From a virus, in the IMG/VR virus record IMGVR_UViG_3300045051_000815, positions 1-39,138 of that record: 39,138 nucleotides of DNA, one strand, 5' to 3'. Shown here one piece after another: positions 20,242-28,913 of this stretch. A program made the translations under genes and the position numbers. The notes below the pieces were generated by a model. The model was not told the DNA's origin. It searched no databases and saw only the letters and a program-made list of their open reading frames with translations. Position 1 is the stretch's first letter. Every line of letters begins with the position of its first letter.

Positions 20242-20313
20242 GTCATCGGTACCTGTTCTCTCGGCAGCAAGCCGAGGGGGCTCGTTGGCTCTGTCAGTAA
20301 ACTGGTGGTCCGA

Positions 20314-20529
20314 ATGACCGACTCACAGCAACTCGACATTACCGACCTGGTAGGCATGGACGCTCGGCGGCTCGAGCGGACCGAGATGTGGTATTGCGAG
20401 ACGACCGCAGGCGACGCGCAGATCGCGGAATATGAACTGAGCCGGCCCGCAATGGAGCAGAAGGTGCATGTATGCCCCCAGTGCATGGCGAACGTGCTGG
20501 CGATCGAGTCAGATCCCCAACCGAGCTGA
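20314..20529 (+). CDS. small Cys-motif protein on the opposite strand
   Basis: A 71-aa protein on the plus strand inside the minus-strand late run. Features are MWYCETTAGDAQIAEYEL and a HVCPQCMANVL Cys pair; the composition is normal for protein. It ends 3 nt before the convergent stop of the neighbour at 20533. As an isolated inverted gene it fits the definition of a moron. I could not assign its promoter in the 72-bp gap upstream. Confidence 0.62.
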   Translation: MTDSQQLDITDLVGMDARRLERTEMWYCETTAGDAQIAEYELSRPAMEQKVHVCPQCMANVLAIESDPQPS

Positions 20530-20532
20530 GGT

Positions 20533-20883
20533 TCACGCGGGCGTTTCCATCGGCACCTGCTCCGGCGGCAGCAGCCCGTTCTGGATGTCGCGGATTTCCT
20601 GTTTGCGCGCCGCGGTGGTGCCGGCCGCCTGAAACTCGGCCGCATACTCCTCCGAAGTTTTGTCGCGCATTGCCACGTGGGCGGCGATGACCTGGTCGAC
20701 GGTCGGACGGCTTGCTTCAGGAAAATCTGCAGGCACGCCTTCGCTGTCATACGCATGTACGTAGTCCGCGGTTATCCCGAGCCCAGGCTCCACGGCGACA
20801 CCCGCCGCAGCCAACTCAGTCTTGAGTTGGACCAGATTGATAGCTTTCCCGCCCACAAGCTGGCCCTTGAGCGTCTCAGTCAT
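20533..20883 (-). CDS. hypothetical protein after tail fibre gene
   Basis: A 116-aa mostly helical, acidic protein (KAINLVQLKTELAAAGVAV, then TVDQVIAAHVAMRDKTSEEY). ATG 20883 overlaps the stop of the fibre gene (ATGA). A short helical protein following a fibre gene is where fibre-assembly chaperones are found, but the sequence gives no direct support for that role. Confidence 0.65.
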   Translation of the reverse strand: MTETLKGQLVGGKAINLVQLKTELAAAGVAVEPGLGITADYVHAYDSEGVPADFPEASRPTVDQVIAAHVAMRDKTSEEYAAEFQAAGTTAARKQEIRDIQNGLLPPEQVPMETPA

Positions 20884-21602
20884 CGGCGCAACTCCACCAA
20901 CAACAGCGTGCGCTGTTGCTGGTTTGCCGTAAGGGTTCCGGCCGATGTGCTCCATCGAGCCTTGACCGTGTGCGAGGCAGCAGCCACGCCTTGAAAGAGA
21001 TACAGGCTGGCGACGATAGCAACGCTACCCGCTAGCGGCGCGATCCACACGTTGGTGCCAGCCTCACTACCGCCATCGAGTGACAGGCCAAAAAAATTCT
21101 GACCCGTCGCGCTGGTATTAATCACGGTCGCGATAAAGAATGCGGCGAGATTGACAGCCACCGCATCCGGACCGCCGCTGGTAAACGTCAGCGTCATGTC
21201 CGGTATGTCAGCATACGTGGCTGACGTGGTCGTTGGACTGACGCTCGAACCCACCGCAATGCGCGAGATGGTCGCGGCATTGGCAGCCATGTTTGCCGAC
21301 GTGATCGTGCTCGGAGCGATGTCAACGCCCTGCACCTGACCGTCCATGATGTTCGCAGAGGTGATCGTGTTGTTGGCAATATTGCCGCCCAGGATCGTGC
21401 TCGCTGCGATCATGGTCGAGGTAATCATGCCCGTGGGGATCGCACCAGCCCCGAGCACCAATCCCTTGCCGCTCGAGTGATCATGCGTCGACACCGCCGC
21501 CGCGAGCGCCTGCACGTCTTCTTTCAGGAACAGGTCCGTACCCGCCGTCGCACGCGGGAAGGTCGGTGAGCTGTAGTTCGGATCAGTCGCAATACGTGCC
21601 AC
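20880..21602 (-). CDS. tail fibre-like protein
   Basis: A 240-aa protein. Residues ~55-115 carry short repeats of the type TITSANI.DGQV and TITSANMAANA, a triple-stranded beta-helix pattern of phage fibres. The C-terminal ~115 residues form a beta-rich globular domain (DIPDMTLTFTSG, LSLDGGSEAGTNVW) that could be the receptor-binding head. GTG 21602, 3 nt after the upstream stop. Confidence 0.7.
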   Translation of the reverse strand: MARIATDPNYSSPTFPRATAGTDLFLKEDVQALAAAVSTHDHSSGKGLVLGAGAIPTGMITSTMIAASTILGGNIANNTITSANIMDGQVQGVDIAPSTITSANMAANAATISRIAVGSSVSPTTTSATYADIPDMTLTFTSGGPDAVAVNLAAFFIATVINTSATGQNFFGLSLDGGSEAGTNVWIAPLAGSVAIVASLYLFQGVAAASHTVKARWSTSAGTLTANQQQRTLLLVELRR

Positions 21603-21605
21603 GTG

Positions 21606-23558
21606 CTAGACCTCCGTCAGTTCCATATCCCACTGGGTCGCTTTGACTGTCAGACTGCCCCGCCACTGCCGGCCGATCTCGTCGAAACTCTGACCGATCG
21701 CGTAATCGGTGAACGACAGATCATGCACCGACTCGTCCGGCAAGGTACAGGTCACCGCGCCCGGCGTATCGACCGCCTGGTCGACCACGCGCTTGATCTC
21801 ACGGCGCCCTATTCTCAGCGGCACCCCGTCGCGCCGCACCAGGCCGTCCGAGCACAAGACGGTCAACTCGACCTGCATGAAGCGCTTGGGCCGCAGCGCG
21901 TGGCCGATGGTCACCGCCGAGACCAGCGGTGATGCCGTCGCCGCGGTGTTGTGCAGATGCACACGGAACGCCGCCAGCACGGCGCTAGCGGTAATTGGCA
22001 TGGGCGCCATCTCGTACGTCGCGGAGTCGAACACGTTCGGAAACGACGTCCAGCTCGTGAGCTTCGGGTCGAGCTTGTAGTCGATGGTCACGTAGTTATT
22101 CGAATCGAGCTGGTGCCCCGTGACCGACAGGTGTCGCAAACTCTTGACGCTGGCGTGATAGCCACCGTGCCACAACGGCAGGTCGACCCAGCTATCCCCC
22201 ACTCCAAAGCGGTACTGGTCGCACGCCGCAGGGTTCGCGACGCACGGATTCACCAGCCACCCGATGCTGCCGTCGCTGAAGCCCAGGTAGGTGCGCGTGT
22301 GCCCCGTCGGCGCGCCCACCTTCGACACGTACAGCGCCTGGATCGCCTGATTGGCAAACGCGGGACTGATCGAGCCGTGCCACGCGTCGACGTGGTCGGG
22401 CTCGATCTGCGCCGCGGACCGCACGATGTTTGAGGTGACCGAGGTCTGCGAGACGTAGCCGCCGAACTTGACCAGGTAGCCCGTCAGCGTGTCGGGATTG
22501 AAGATGCCCGCGTAGGCGAACATGGTGCCCAGCCCGGCGAACGCGGTGATCTTGCCGCGCACCGGCGAGTCATTGTTCACCAGCTTCTCAGGCCCGACCT
22601 CCTCGATCGACAAATCTGGCGCGATGCGCGACAGGTTCGTCCCGTACGCCGTGTACAGGTCGTTTTCGAACTGCCCCCACGCCTTGCCGCTGTTCGTGTC
22701 AGGCGCAAATTTCAAGAAGGGGAACAGCTGGTGGTCGTCGCCGGCCTGGTCGAGCGTGTACATGCCGTCCGTCTTGGCAATGAGCAAGACGCCGCTCGCG
22801 GTCACCATCAGCGCGGAGATGCTCGAGCTCTTGTCGCCGGCGCGGAAGATCAGGCTGGTGTAGTTGGCTTCGTTGGTGGGGTCGGCGTTGGTGTCGCATT
22901 TTCTCAACCGGTTCGTATCGTCGGCCCACCAGAACTCGCGGCCGATGGTGGCGAACGCGAGCGCCGAAAACGTCGCCATCGCCGTCCACGTCGTGCCATT
23001 CGACGAGTAGCGCGCCGCACCGGTCGAGAGCGCCACAAACGCGCGTTGGATACCGTCGAAGTTGCTGGTAAAGACGGTGATGTTCAGTACCGCGACGCCC
23101 GCGCCGAAGTCGGCGACCTGTGTCCAGGTACTGTCGGAATCCCGGCGCAGGATGTACCGCCCCTGGGCGCAGTACACGCTGGTCCCGAGCTCGAAGAAGG
23201 CCCGCACCCCGGTCGTCGCGTCGTGTGGCGTGGGCGTCAGTAGCGTGATCTGCGGCCCCTTGCACCACGGCCAGACCGAGCAGTCGACGCCTTCCGCCGA
23301 CGCGTAGCGGAAGTCCTGCCACTTCTCCTGAATGTTCAGCCCCATGCCCAACACGAGCGACTCGTACGGTTCGTCGCGGTCGCTGATCGGCGACAGGCCG
23401 GCGTAGCCGAAGTCGGGCGGCGCGACCTGGGAGATGTCTTGCGACTTGGTCGAGGTCACCAGCGGCTTGTTCGGCGCCGGCGGCGCGAGCAAGAGTCCCA
23501 CCGAGCCAATTTTCAGGTGATACGGAAATGGACTGGCCCGTGCGCTATAGATGCTCAC
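21606..23558 (-). CDS. large beta-rich tail protein (nozzle or propeller-like)
   Basis: A 650-aa protein dominated by short beta repeats: ARYSSNGTTWTAMAT, FWWADDTNRLRKCD, LLIAKTDGMYTLDQAG, YTAYGTNLSRI. This cadence resembles a beta-propeller, and a propeller is the core of podovirus nozzle proteins such as T7 gp12. The C-terminal ~130 residues look like a separate jelly-roll-type domain. Start GTG 23558 overlaps the upstream stop (GTGA); the frame is open 31 codons further but only within the upstream gene. It is structural with good confidence; nozzle versus tail tip is inference. Confidence 0.65.
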   Translation of the reverse strand: MSIYSARASPFPYHLKIGSVGLLLAPPAPNKPLVTSTKSQDISQVAPPDFGYAGLSPISDRDEPYESLVLGMGLNIQEKWQDFRYASAEGVDCSVWPWCKGPQITLLTPTPHDATTGVRAFFELGTSVYCAQGRYILRRDSDSTWTQVADFGAGVAVLNITVFTSNFDGIQRAFVALSTGAARYSSNGTTWTAMATFSALAFATIGREFWWADDTNRLRKCDTNADPTNEANYTSLIFRAGDKSSSISALMVTASGVLLIAKTDGMYTLDQAGDDHQLFPFLKFAPDTNSGKAWGQFENDLYTAYGTNLSRIAPDLSIEEVGPEKLVNNDSPVRGKITAFAGLGTMFAYAGIFNPDTLTGYLVKFGGYVSQTSVTSNIVRSAAQIEPDHVDAWHGSISPAFANQAIQALYVSKVGAPTGHTRTYLGFSDGSIGWLVNPCVANPAACDQYRFGVGDSWVDLPLWHGGYHASVKSLRHLSVTGHQLDSNNYVTIDYKLDPKLTSWTSFPNVFDSATYEMAPMPITASAVLAAFRVHLHNTAATASPLVSAVTIGHALRPKRFMQVELTVLCSDGLVRRDGVPLRIGRREIKRVVDQAVDTPGAVTCTLPDESVHDLSFTDYAIGQSFDEIGRQWRGSLTVKATQWDMELTEV

Positions 23559-24574
23559 GAACGCACCGCCGGGCCGAAGCGACGCGCGGGACGAAACGTC
23601 AGTGTCGGCGCCACCGCGACAAAGTGCTGCCGCGAGCGGTCGGCGAACCACGCTGCGGCGGTCGCCTGATCACGAATCAAACGCTGGTTCGCGGCTGGCT
23701 CGAGCAGATGCCCGAACCGCCGCCAGCCCACGGTCAGCGCGGACGACGCCAGCCAGTCCCGTTCGATGGGCGCCTCATCCGTCTCGAGCGCCAGTCCCGA
23801 CTGGTCACCGTAGACCCCGCCTGCGGGGCGGCAGTGGTCGTACGCGCGCTTGTAGCAGCGCAGAAACAGCACGTCGCCAGCGTTGAACGAGCGTGCCCCA
23901 GTGTTGAAGTAGAAATCGCCGCCGTCCCGCTCGATCTGGCCGTACACGATGTTGTCGAACGGGTCATCCAGGTTGCGATTGGAGCCCTGCGGCAGCATGC
24001 CGGCCTGGCGCACGTGGTTCGCGTCCTGGATCCACGGCGCGACCAGCCCGAGACTGTGGCGCGTGGCGCCCGGTGTCGGGACGCACACGATCTCGACCAC
24101 CATCCAGCACTGCTTGAGCCCATCGTTGATCAGCTGGTGCAGCGTCGGCACGTCGAACGGCCCCAGGATCTCGAAGCGTTCGCCCAACCCGCTCAGCCCC
24201 AGGTTTTCCAGGTCCTCGTAGAATATCAACTCGAGCCCGGCGTACTGGAATGCCTCGAGATAGTCGTACGCCGAGCCGCCCGGTGGCGCGATGGGCGCAA
24301 TGGACCACACCAGATCGGGCGTGATGGTGCCCGTGGGCGGGTCGTACGTTTGCACGTAGCGGTGCTTGTCGTGCTCCTGTACGGCGTCGGGTCGGTAGAG
24401 AGGACGCTGGGTATAGAGGTCGTTCTGTGCGATCCCGGACCTGATCGGGTAGTTCGAGCACACGAGAAGGGTCGTGCTCGAGCCGCTGGTCGCGCGCACG
24501 TTGTACGCCTCGGGTCCGATGTACTCGCCAGACTCGACCGCGACAGAGCGTCTGTATTCCGCGAGGGTCGGCAT
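23555..24574 (-). CDS. virion structural protein of the connector or tail
   Basis: A 339-aa protein in the tail block. ATG 24574 is preferred because AAGGA lies 9 nt upstream; a TTG at 24583 would put the same element too close. The middle alternates helices and strands (SGLGERFEILGPFDVPTLHQ, then LKQCWMVVEIVCVP), and the later part is beta-rich (GGDFYFNTGARSFNAGDVLF). Its position before the propeller-like protein suits a head-tail connector or stopper. No family is recognised. Confidence 0.6.
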   Translation of the reverse strand: MPTLAEYRRSVAVESGEYIGPEAYNVRATSGSSTTLLVCSNYPIRSGIAQNDLYTQRPLYRPDAVQEHDKHRYVQTYDPPTGTITPDLVWSIAPIAPPGGSAYDYLEAFQYAGLELIFYEDLENLGLSGLGERFEILGPFDVPTLHQLINDGLKQCWMVVEIVCVPTPGATRHSLGLVAPWIQDANHVRQAGMLPQGSNRNLDDPFDNIVYGQIERDGGDFYFNTGARSFNAGDVLFLRCYKRAYDHCRPAGGVYGDQSGLALETDEAPIERDWLASSALTVGWRRFGHLLEPAANQRLIRDQATAAAWFADRSRQHFVAVAPTLTFRPARRFGPAVRS

Positions 24575-24586
24575 CTCTGACAATCC

Positions 24587-25513
24587 TTACCTGACTGGCA
24601 CCAGCGCCGGCGCCCCGGACGCGACATGGATACCCAATGATGGTGCTGCAGCCCTCCCTGACGGCACGAGCCACGGTGCGACTGACCGCGACGCGACAGT
24701 CATCGAAGGTGCGTAGACCACCGCCCCGGACCCGATGGTGCCGGCCTGCAGCGGGCCAATCGGGACCCCCACGAAAACCGGCACGTAGACCTGGACCGCG
24801 GTGCCAATCGTGCCGGGCTGAATGGTCTGTGGCGTAGGGACCACAACGGTCGGTGAGAACACCTGCTCGGCCGTGGCAATGGCATTCGGCGTGACGGTGG
24901 TGGTGGCACTCGCCTTGAACGACGCGAGTTGCGCACCGGCCAGCCCACCAGAGCAGGTCCAGGCGGGGTTCGTCGCGGCTGCAGCGCCCTGAACGATATA
25001 CGCCAGACCACCGCCGAACGCGGTGCTCCCCACATACGCGCCAGTGTCAGAAACGACGTACGACGAACCAATAGTGATCGCGCCAACACCACTCGCCAGG
25101 CTCGCCGCAACAACCACTTCATTCGCTACTCCGGGCGTAATGCTGCCCGCGCTCATCGTCGTCGCGCTGCCCGTGGCAAAGCTGGTCTGGTCTAAAGGCG
25201 CCGCGGTATCACACCCACTGAACGCGGCAACTGCAAGAAACGGGTACTGAAGAGTCGCCGTAAGCGTGAACGTATGCCCGGTACCGACCGTTGGGCTTTT
25301 GACGTAGAGGATCCGTAGGTAGGGCTGGCTTCCCTTCGGGGGAATAGCCGTGAGCCACGTATTGGACTTGCTGTCGACCAACGACCCGCTGCCGAGATAG
25401 TCGACCTGGACGGCGACCAGTAAAGTGGCTCCGCTGGTGTCAATAGCTGGAGTCGTAAACCCGTTGCCATCCGGTGAGCTGCCCTTGGTATGGGCGATTA
25501 GAGCGATCGGCAC
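24587..25513 (-). CDS. beta-rich virion surface protein
   Basis: A 308-aa protein rich in Ala, Thr, Val and Gly with long beta stretches. The first ~200 residues read as a beta-sandwich domain (TLLVAVQVDYLGSG, FTLTATLQYPFLAVAAFSG, EVVVAASLASGVG). The C-terminal ~100 residues contain two similar units (TIQPGTIGTAVQVYVPVFV and LQAGTIGSGAVVYAPSM). Probably an exposed capsid or tail decoration protein. GTG start lies directly beside the upstream stop. Confidence 0.65.
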   Translation of the reverse strand: MPIALIAHTKGSSPDGNGFTTPAIDTSGATLLVAVQVDYLGSGSLVDSKSNTWLTAIPPKGSQPYLRILYVKSPTVGTGHTFTLTATLQYPFLAVAAFSGCDTAAPLDQTSFATGSATTMSAGSITPGVANEVVVAASLASGVGAITIGSSYVVSDTGAYVGSTAFGGGLAYIVQGAAAATNPAWTCSGGLAGAQLASFKASATTTVTPNAIATAEQVFSPTVVVPTPQTIQPGTIGTAVQVYVPVFVGVPIGPLQAGTIGSGAVVYAPSMTVASRSVAPWLVPSGRAAAPSLGIHVASGAPALVPVR

Positions 25514-25936
25514 CTAAAGTGTGAAGAGCCCACTTGCGCTGAACACCACGGAGATATCGGCCCCGTTCGGGATGACCGGCAAGCCGGTACCCGTGTCGAC
25601 CCAGGCAATCAACCGCTGTGCTGAGGCCGCCACGTCGGCGCCACCCGAGACCGCGGAGCTCTGGAAGTACAGCAGGCTATGGCCCGACGCGTTGGCCGCC
25701 GGCGCGGTAAACGTGATGTCCGCGGCGTCCGCGGTCCCCGAGGTACCGGTCTTGGACGCGAGTGCCGCAGACGTGGCGTGCAGCACGCCGCTGGCGCCGG
25801 TGATATCAGAGACGAACTTGTGCGCGGCGTTGAACGTATACGCGCGCACGAGCGCGACCTTCATCACCGCGGTATCCCAATCGATTTCGCCTAAGAGGAA
25901 GCCCTCGCGACCGGGTGAAAAAAGTGCGTTGGCGAT
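25514..25936 (-). CDS. virion protein with an apparent AUC start codon
   Basis: A 140-aa protein. A start at ATG 25864 or GTG 25867 would cut off a conserved-looking N-terminus. In frame upstream lies a codon ATC (25936) followed by ANALFSPGREGFLLGEIDWD, the usual opening of a family of small phage structural proteins that begin MANA... A perfect AGGAGG (25945-25950) lies 8 nt before that ATC, and the upstream stop precedes it directly. Either AUC is the true start or an ATG was lost by mutation or base error. The body is beta-rich (SGHSLLYFQSSAVSG). Confidence 0.75.
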   Translation of the reverse strand: MANALFSPGREGFLLGEIDWDTAVMKVALVRAYTFNAAHKFVSDITGASGVLHATSAALASKTGTSGTADAADITFTAPAANASGHSLLYFQSSAVSGGADVAASAQRLIAWVDTGTGLPVIPNGADISVVFSASGLFTL

Positions 25937-25951
25937 GAATCTACCCTCCTC

Positions 25952-26299
25952 TCAGCCGGCGTACGTCAGGTCTTCGAGCGAGTTCGGGATCACCTTCGCC
26001 TCGAGTGCCGTCACACGCGCCACCAGAGCGTTGAACTCGGCCGCGGTGGGATGCACATCGGCCCCCAACTTTGCCGTCGTCACCGCACCATTGGCGATGT
26101 CGATCGTCTGGATCGTGCCGTCGGCAATCTTGGCGGACGTGATCGAGCCGTCGGCGACCGTCAGGGTTTGCCAGTCGTCCGGCAACGTCACCGTCACCAG
26201 CGCGCCCGTGGCGAGCCGGCGCCGCACGACCAGGCGCCCGTTGTGCGCCCACGTCCCGTCGGTCTGACGATCCCGAGAAACGACGAAGGTATCAGTCAC
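25952..26299 (-). CDS. short fibre-like protein
   Basis: A 115-aa protein with a beta N-terminus (RLVVRRRLATGALVTVTL), then fibre-type repeats (GSITSAKIADGTIQTIDIAN, GAVTTAKLG) and a short coiled coil (FNALVARVTALEAKV). The repeat type is shared with the 240-aa fibre protein. GTG 26299 overlaps nothing but is 0 nt from the upstream stop. Likely a trimeric tail or neck spike. Confidence 0.68.
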   Translation of the reverse strand: MTDTFVVSRDRQTDGTWAHNGRLVVRRRLATGALVTVTLPDDWQTLTVADGSITSAKIADGTIQTIDIANGAVTTAKLGADVHPTAAEFNALVARVTALEAKVIPNSLEDLTYAG

Positions 26300-26527
26300 T
26301 CAGGCGTCGGTCACCTTCGCACCGGCGCGCTTGACCACGATGGAGGCGTGCACCCCACCCTGTGACTCGCGGTTGTCGCGTGCGACCACCACCGCCTCGA
26401 TGTCCCTGTACGCGCGGGCATAGTCCTGCTCGCTCGAGATCCCCAGCTCCCGCATACCGTCTTTCTGGCTCATCCCCAGGAAGCGTGCGCCGTCAATAAC
26501 ATCGGGCGTGCGCTCGTCATTCGGCAT
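26300..26527 (-). CDS. small hypothetical protein
   Basis: A 75-aa protein with helix RFLGMSQKDGMRELGISSEQ, then YRDIEAVVVARDNRE and a basic end. ATG 26527 lies within the end of the acidic mini-gene upstream (11-nt overlap). Unknown; it sits between virion genes. Confidence 0.62.
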   Translation of the reverse strand: MPNDERTPDVIDGARFLGMSQKDGMRELGISSEQDYARAYRDIEAVVVARDNRESQGGVHASIVVKRAGAKVTDA

Positions 26528-26615
26528 CGGGTTTGTCCTCGGGTTCGGGCTCGGGAATCTCGTCGCCCTCGTCCTCTGGCTCCGCTGGGGGATTCGGGTC
26601 CGGAATCTGGCGCAT
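26517..26615 (-). CDS. 32-aa acidic mini-protein
   Basis: A gene below usual length cut-offs. Starts MRQIPDPNPPAEPEDE and is almost entirely Pro, Glu and Asp. AGGAG lies 7 nt before ATG 26615, and the frame ends inside the next gene, giving an 11-nt overlap. The ribosome site and the fit between two genes support expression. It could be a disordered virion peptide or mainly a coupling leader. Confidence 0.5.
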   Translation of the reverse strand: MRQIPDPNPPAEPEDEGDEIPEPEPEDKPDAE

Positions 26616-26625
26616 AACAGGGCTC

Positions 26626-27102
26626 CTACGAAGTGGTGAACGTGCGGTCCGTGGTGTAGGTGGTCTGACCGTTGGATGTCGCGCGAATGCGGTAGTGATA
26701 GAGCGTGCCCGTCGTCAGGCCGGTCAACGGCTTGGTCATCGCGCCCGAGCCACCGCCCTCGGTATTCAGCAGACCGTAGGCAATCGTCAGCCCGTACTCG
26801 ACCTGGTTGGTACCCGCCGGCTGCACGGTGTAGTTGATCGTTGCACCCGTGGTGGTGATACCCGTCACCGAGATGGCGCTGATCGTCGGCGCCGGCGCGC
26901 TCCCGACCGACGCCGTGCTCCCGCCAGGCGGCACGGCCGCGCTCGCGTTCGTCGGCCATCCCGCCGGACCGGGCGGTGCCTGGCCTGTCTCGTTGCCGCG
27001 CCAATCGACCGGCGTGTGCGTCCACAGTCCACCCGACGCCCCGGTCTGCGCGGCGATCATGCCGCTCAGGTCGCCGGCCGCCAGCAGCTCGACCTCGGTC
27101 AT
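26626..27102 (-). CDS. fibronectin type III domain protein
   Basis: A 158-aa protein. The C-terminal ~90 residues form one FnIII-like domain: ISVTGITTTGATINYTV for the first strands, YGLTIAYGL, then the typical LTTGTLYHYRIRATSNG (compare L.pgT.Y.yrV.A.n). The first ~60 residues are Pro/Gly-rich. Such Ig-like domains decorate capsids or tails and bind carbohydrates weakly. ATG 27102 overlaps the upstream stop by one base. Confidence 0.85.
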   Translation of the reverse strand: MTEVELLAAGDLSGMIAAQTGASGGLWTHTPVDWRGNETGQAPPGPAGWPTNASAAVPPGGSTASVGSAPAPTISAISVTGITTTGATINYTVQPAGTNQVEYGLTIAYGLLNTEGGGSGAMTKPLTGLTTGTLYHYRIRATSNGQTTYTTDRTFTTS

Positions 27103-27446
27103 TAGCTGGTCTTCTCCGCGGTCGCCTTCGGTGTCGCCTTCGCGGGCTCAGCCTTCGCCGGCTCCTTCGCCGCCTGCTCGGCCTGGTGCGCCACCAGGTC
27201 GGGGATCTTCTCCGCCGAGCCGGCGGTGTAGCCCTTGCGCTCGTACGTCTCCGAGTTGCTCAGCGGCGCGATGAACGTAGAGCCGTCGGGCTTCGTCCAC
27301 GTCACGTACATGGTCGGATCAACCTGCGAATGCGGCCCCTCGGTCGCACTCGCCGCATCGTTCGGCTTGACCTCCAGCACCTCGGGCGGGCTCGCCTCCG
27401 CCGGGTGTTGCTTTAGCTCTTCTTCGACCGCGGTCGCTTCGCTCAT
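27102..27446 (-). CDS. hypothetical virion-region protein
   Basis: A 114-aa protein: acidic disordered N-terminus, a small beta core (PTMYVTWTKPDGSTFIAPLS, with ETYERKGYTAG) and a Lys/Ala/Pro-rich tail (AKAEPAKATPKATAEKTS). The TWTKPDGS core is like small head-associated proteins in other phages. Overlaps upstream gene by ATGA. Confidence 0.65.
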   Translation of the reverse strand: MSEATAVEEELKQHPAEASPPEVLEVKPNDAASATEGPHSQVDPTMYVTWTKPDGSTFIAPLSNSETYERKGYTAGSAEKIPDLVAHQAEQAAKEPAKAEPAKATPKATAEKTS

Positions 27447-28042
27447 ACCGTCCCCCTGCGCGCCCTGCGCGCCTGCTCCATCGGGTCGTAGCCCTGGCCC
27501 TGGACCATCTTGGCCTGCACGGCTTCCATCGTGGTGGTCGCGCTCGTTTCGACACCCGACAACAGCGCCGCATCCCTGGCATCCTCGCGCGCCTGGGCAC
27601 GTTTCGGCAGGATCACCCGGATGTCCTTGCCGGTCTCGCGCTTGATGTCGGCCAGGTACTCGCGCACCTCTTCGACCGTGTAGTCGTCGAAAGTGTCCTC
27701 GAGGTTCAGGTCGCGGTAGCGCTCGCCGGCGCGCCGAATCGCGTTGATCAGCGCCGCCTTCTCGCGCTGCGCCTTCAGGAGCTTCGGGTATTCGACATCC
27801 AGGTACTGGCGCACCTCGCTGTGGCCGTCACGGCCCAGCGAGTCGGACAGCATCTTGTAGCCCTTGTCGGTGTAAAAAGCTCTGTTGACTGGGTCCCCTT
27901 GCAGGGAGACCACACTCCCGTCCGGTTTCAGAAACAGTCGCTGGGGGTAGTTGTAGTTTTGTCCATGCCTGGGCTGGGACGCTCTCGCTGGAGTTTGATC
28001 GAGCAACTTATCCAGGAAGTCGTTGCCGGTAACCTCGACCAT
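27443..28042 (-). CDS. head or head-completion protein
   Basis: A 199-aa protein directly after the major capsid gene (3-nt gap). Charged and helical (KLLKAQREKAALINAIRRAG, YTVEEVREYLADIKRE), with an N-terminal segment QRLFLKPDGSVVSLQGDP that echoes the KPDGS motif of the following gene. Position fits a head-tail joining or minor capsid protein. No family recognised. Confidence 0.62.
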   Translation of the reverse strand: MVEVTGNDFLDKLLDQTPARASQPRHGQNYNYPQRLFLKPDGSVVSLQGDPVNRAFYTDKGYKMLSDSLGRDGHSEVRQYLDVEYPKLLKAQREKAALINAIRRAGERYRDLNLEDTFDDYTVEEVREYLADIKRETGKDIRVILPKRAQAREDARDAALLSGVETSATTTMEAVQAKMVQGQGYDPMEQARRARRGTV

Positions 28043-28045
28043 CGC

Positions 28046-28900
28046 CTAACTAGCCCCGTTCAAAAGCACGCCGAAGTTGTCGCGCATCTCCTGGTGACCG
28101 TAGATAACTTCGACCGCCAGCTTCCACGAGAACACGTCAATGTCGTAGAAGATGTGCGTCTTGGGCGTGCGCTGAACCACCAGCGCCAGCGCGTCGCGGT
28201 GGAAGATGGCGTTGTTCGCCTGACCCCCGGCGGGCTTCACCAGGTTGGTGGTGACCGCCAGGTTGAGCCCGTACATGTCGCCCAGCATGCCCGACCGCGT
28301 CGGGTACGCGTTGGTGCCGATGTACAGCGCGTTCGACCAGCGATCGAGTGCCAGTTTGGCGACCTTCTCAGCTGGCGTCATGATGAAGAACCGGTCGTCC
28401 TGCGGCACGTCGGCGTCGTCGAGCAGCTTGACTGCCGCCAGGACGTTGGCGTCGGAGGCCGCCGTGCCGAGCGTGCCGACCACCTGCGAGAAGCCGGCGA
28501 AGTCCGCAGCCAGCTTGGAATCGATGTCCCTGGCTACGGCGTAGCCGAGCTTGCGCTGGTACTCGTTCTGGACGTCGACGATCGACTGGACCTTGACGAT
28601 GTCCTCGATGCCGAGTGCCGCGTAGGACCAGATGTTGAGCGTGATGGTGGTCGCCGTCTCCGCCACGGTCTCGTACGTGATGGCCGTGTTCTCGGCCTTG
28701 GCTCGAGCGGCGAGGTTGCCGATGCTGGCGACCTTGACCGTCTTGCCAACGGTGGCGTCCGATTCGAAACTGCGGTTGACGCTCTTGGCGATGACCAGGT
28801 TCGCCTCGGTCGCGCGCAGGACCTGCTTGGACCAGATGTCGGGCGAGAAGACCCCGTTCGCGATCGTTTGGTCAACGAACTCGAGTGCGCCTGTGGCCAC
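28046..28900 (-). CDS. major capsid protein (HK97-like fold)
   Basis: A 284-aa protein with the layout of podovirus-type HK97-fold coat proteins. N-arm: MATGALEFVDQTIANGVF. Then VGKTVKVASIGNLAARAK, a long spine helix region (IVKVQSIVDVQNEYQRKLGY), the A-domain stretch DRFFIMTPAEKVAKLALD, and VTTNLVKPAGGQANNAIF with HRDALALVVQ near the end. It follows the scaffold gene with a 13-nt gap and precedes joining proteins, the standard order. GTG 28900 is the start. Confidence 0.88.
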   Translation of the reverse strand: MATGALEFVDQTIANGVFSPDIWSKQVLRATEANLVIAKSVNRSFESDATVGKTVKVASIGNLAARAKAENTAITYETVAETATTITLNIWSYAALGIEDIVKVQSIVDVQNEYQRKLGYAVARDIDSKLAADFAGFSQVVGTLGTAASDANVLAAVKLLDDADVPQDDRFFIMTPAEKVAKLALDRWSNALYIGTNAYPTRSGMLGDMYGLNLAVTTNLVKPAGGQANNAIFHRDALALVVQRTPKTHIFYDIDVFSWKLAVEVIYGHQEMRDNFGVLLNGAS

Positions 28901-28913
28901 GGTGGGCTACCCC

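Noticed and set aside
23528-24580. 350-codon plus-strand frame opposite the 339-aa structural gene
   Set aside because: It is antisense to a well-coupled gene, rich in Arg/Val/His from codon mirroring, with no motifs.
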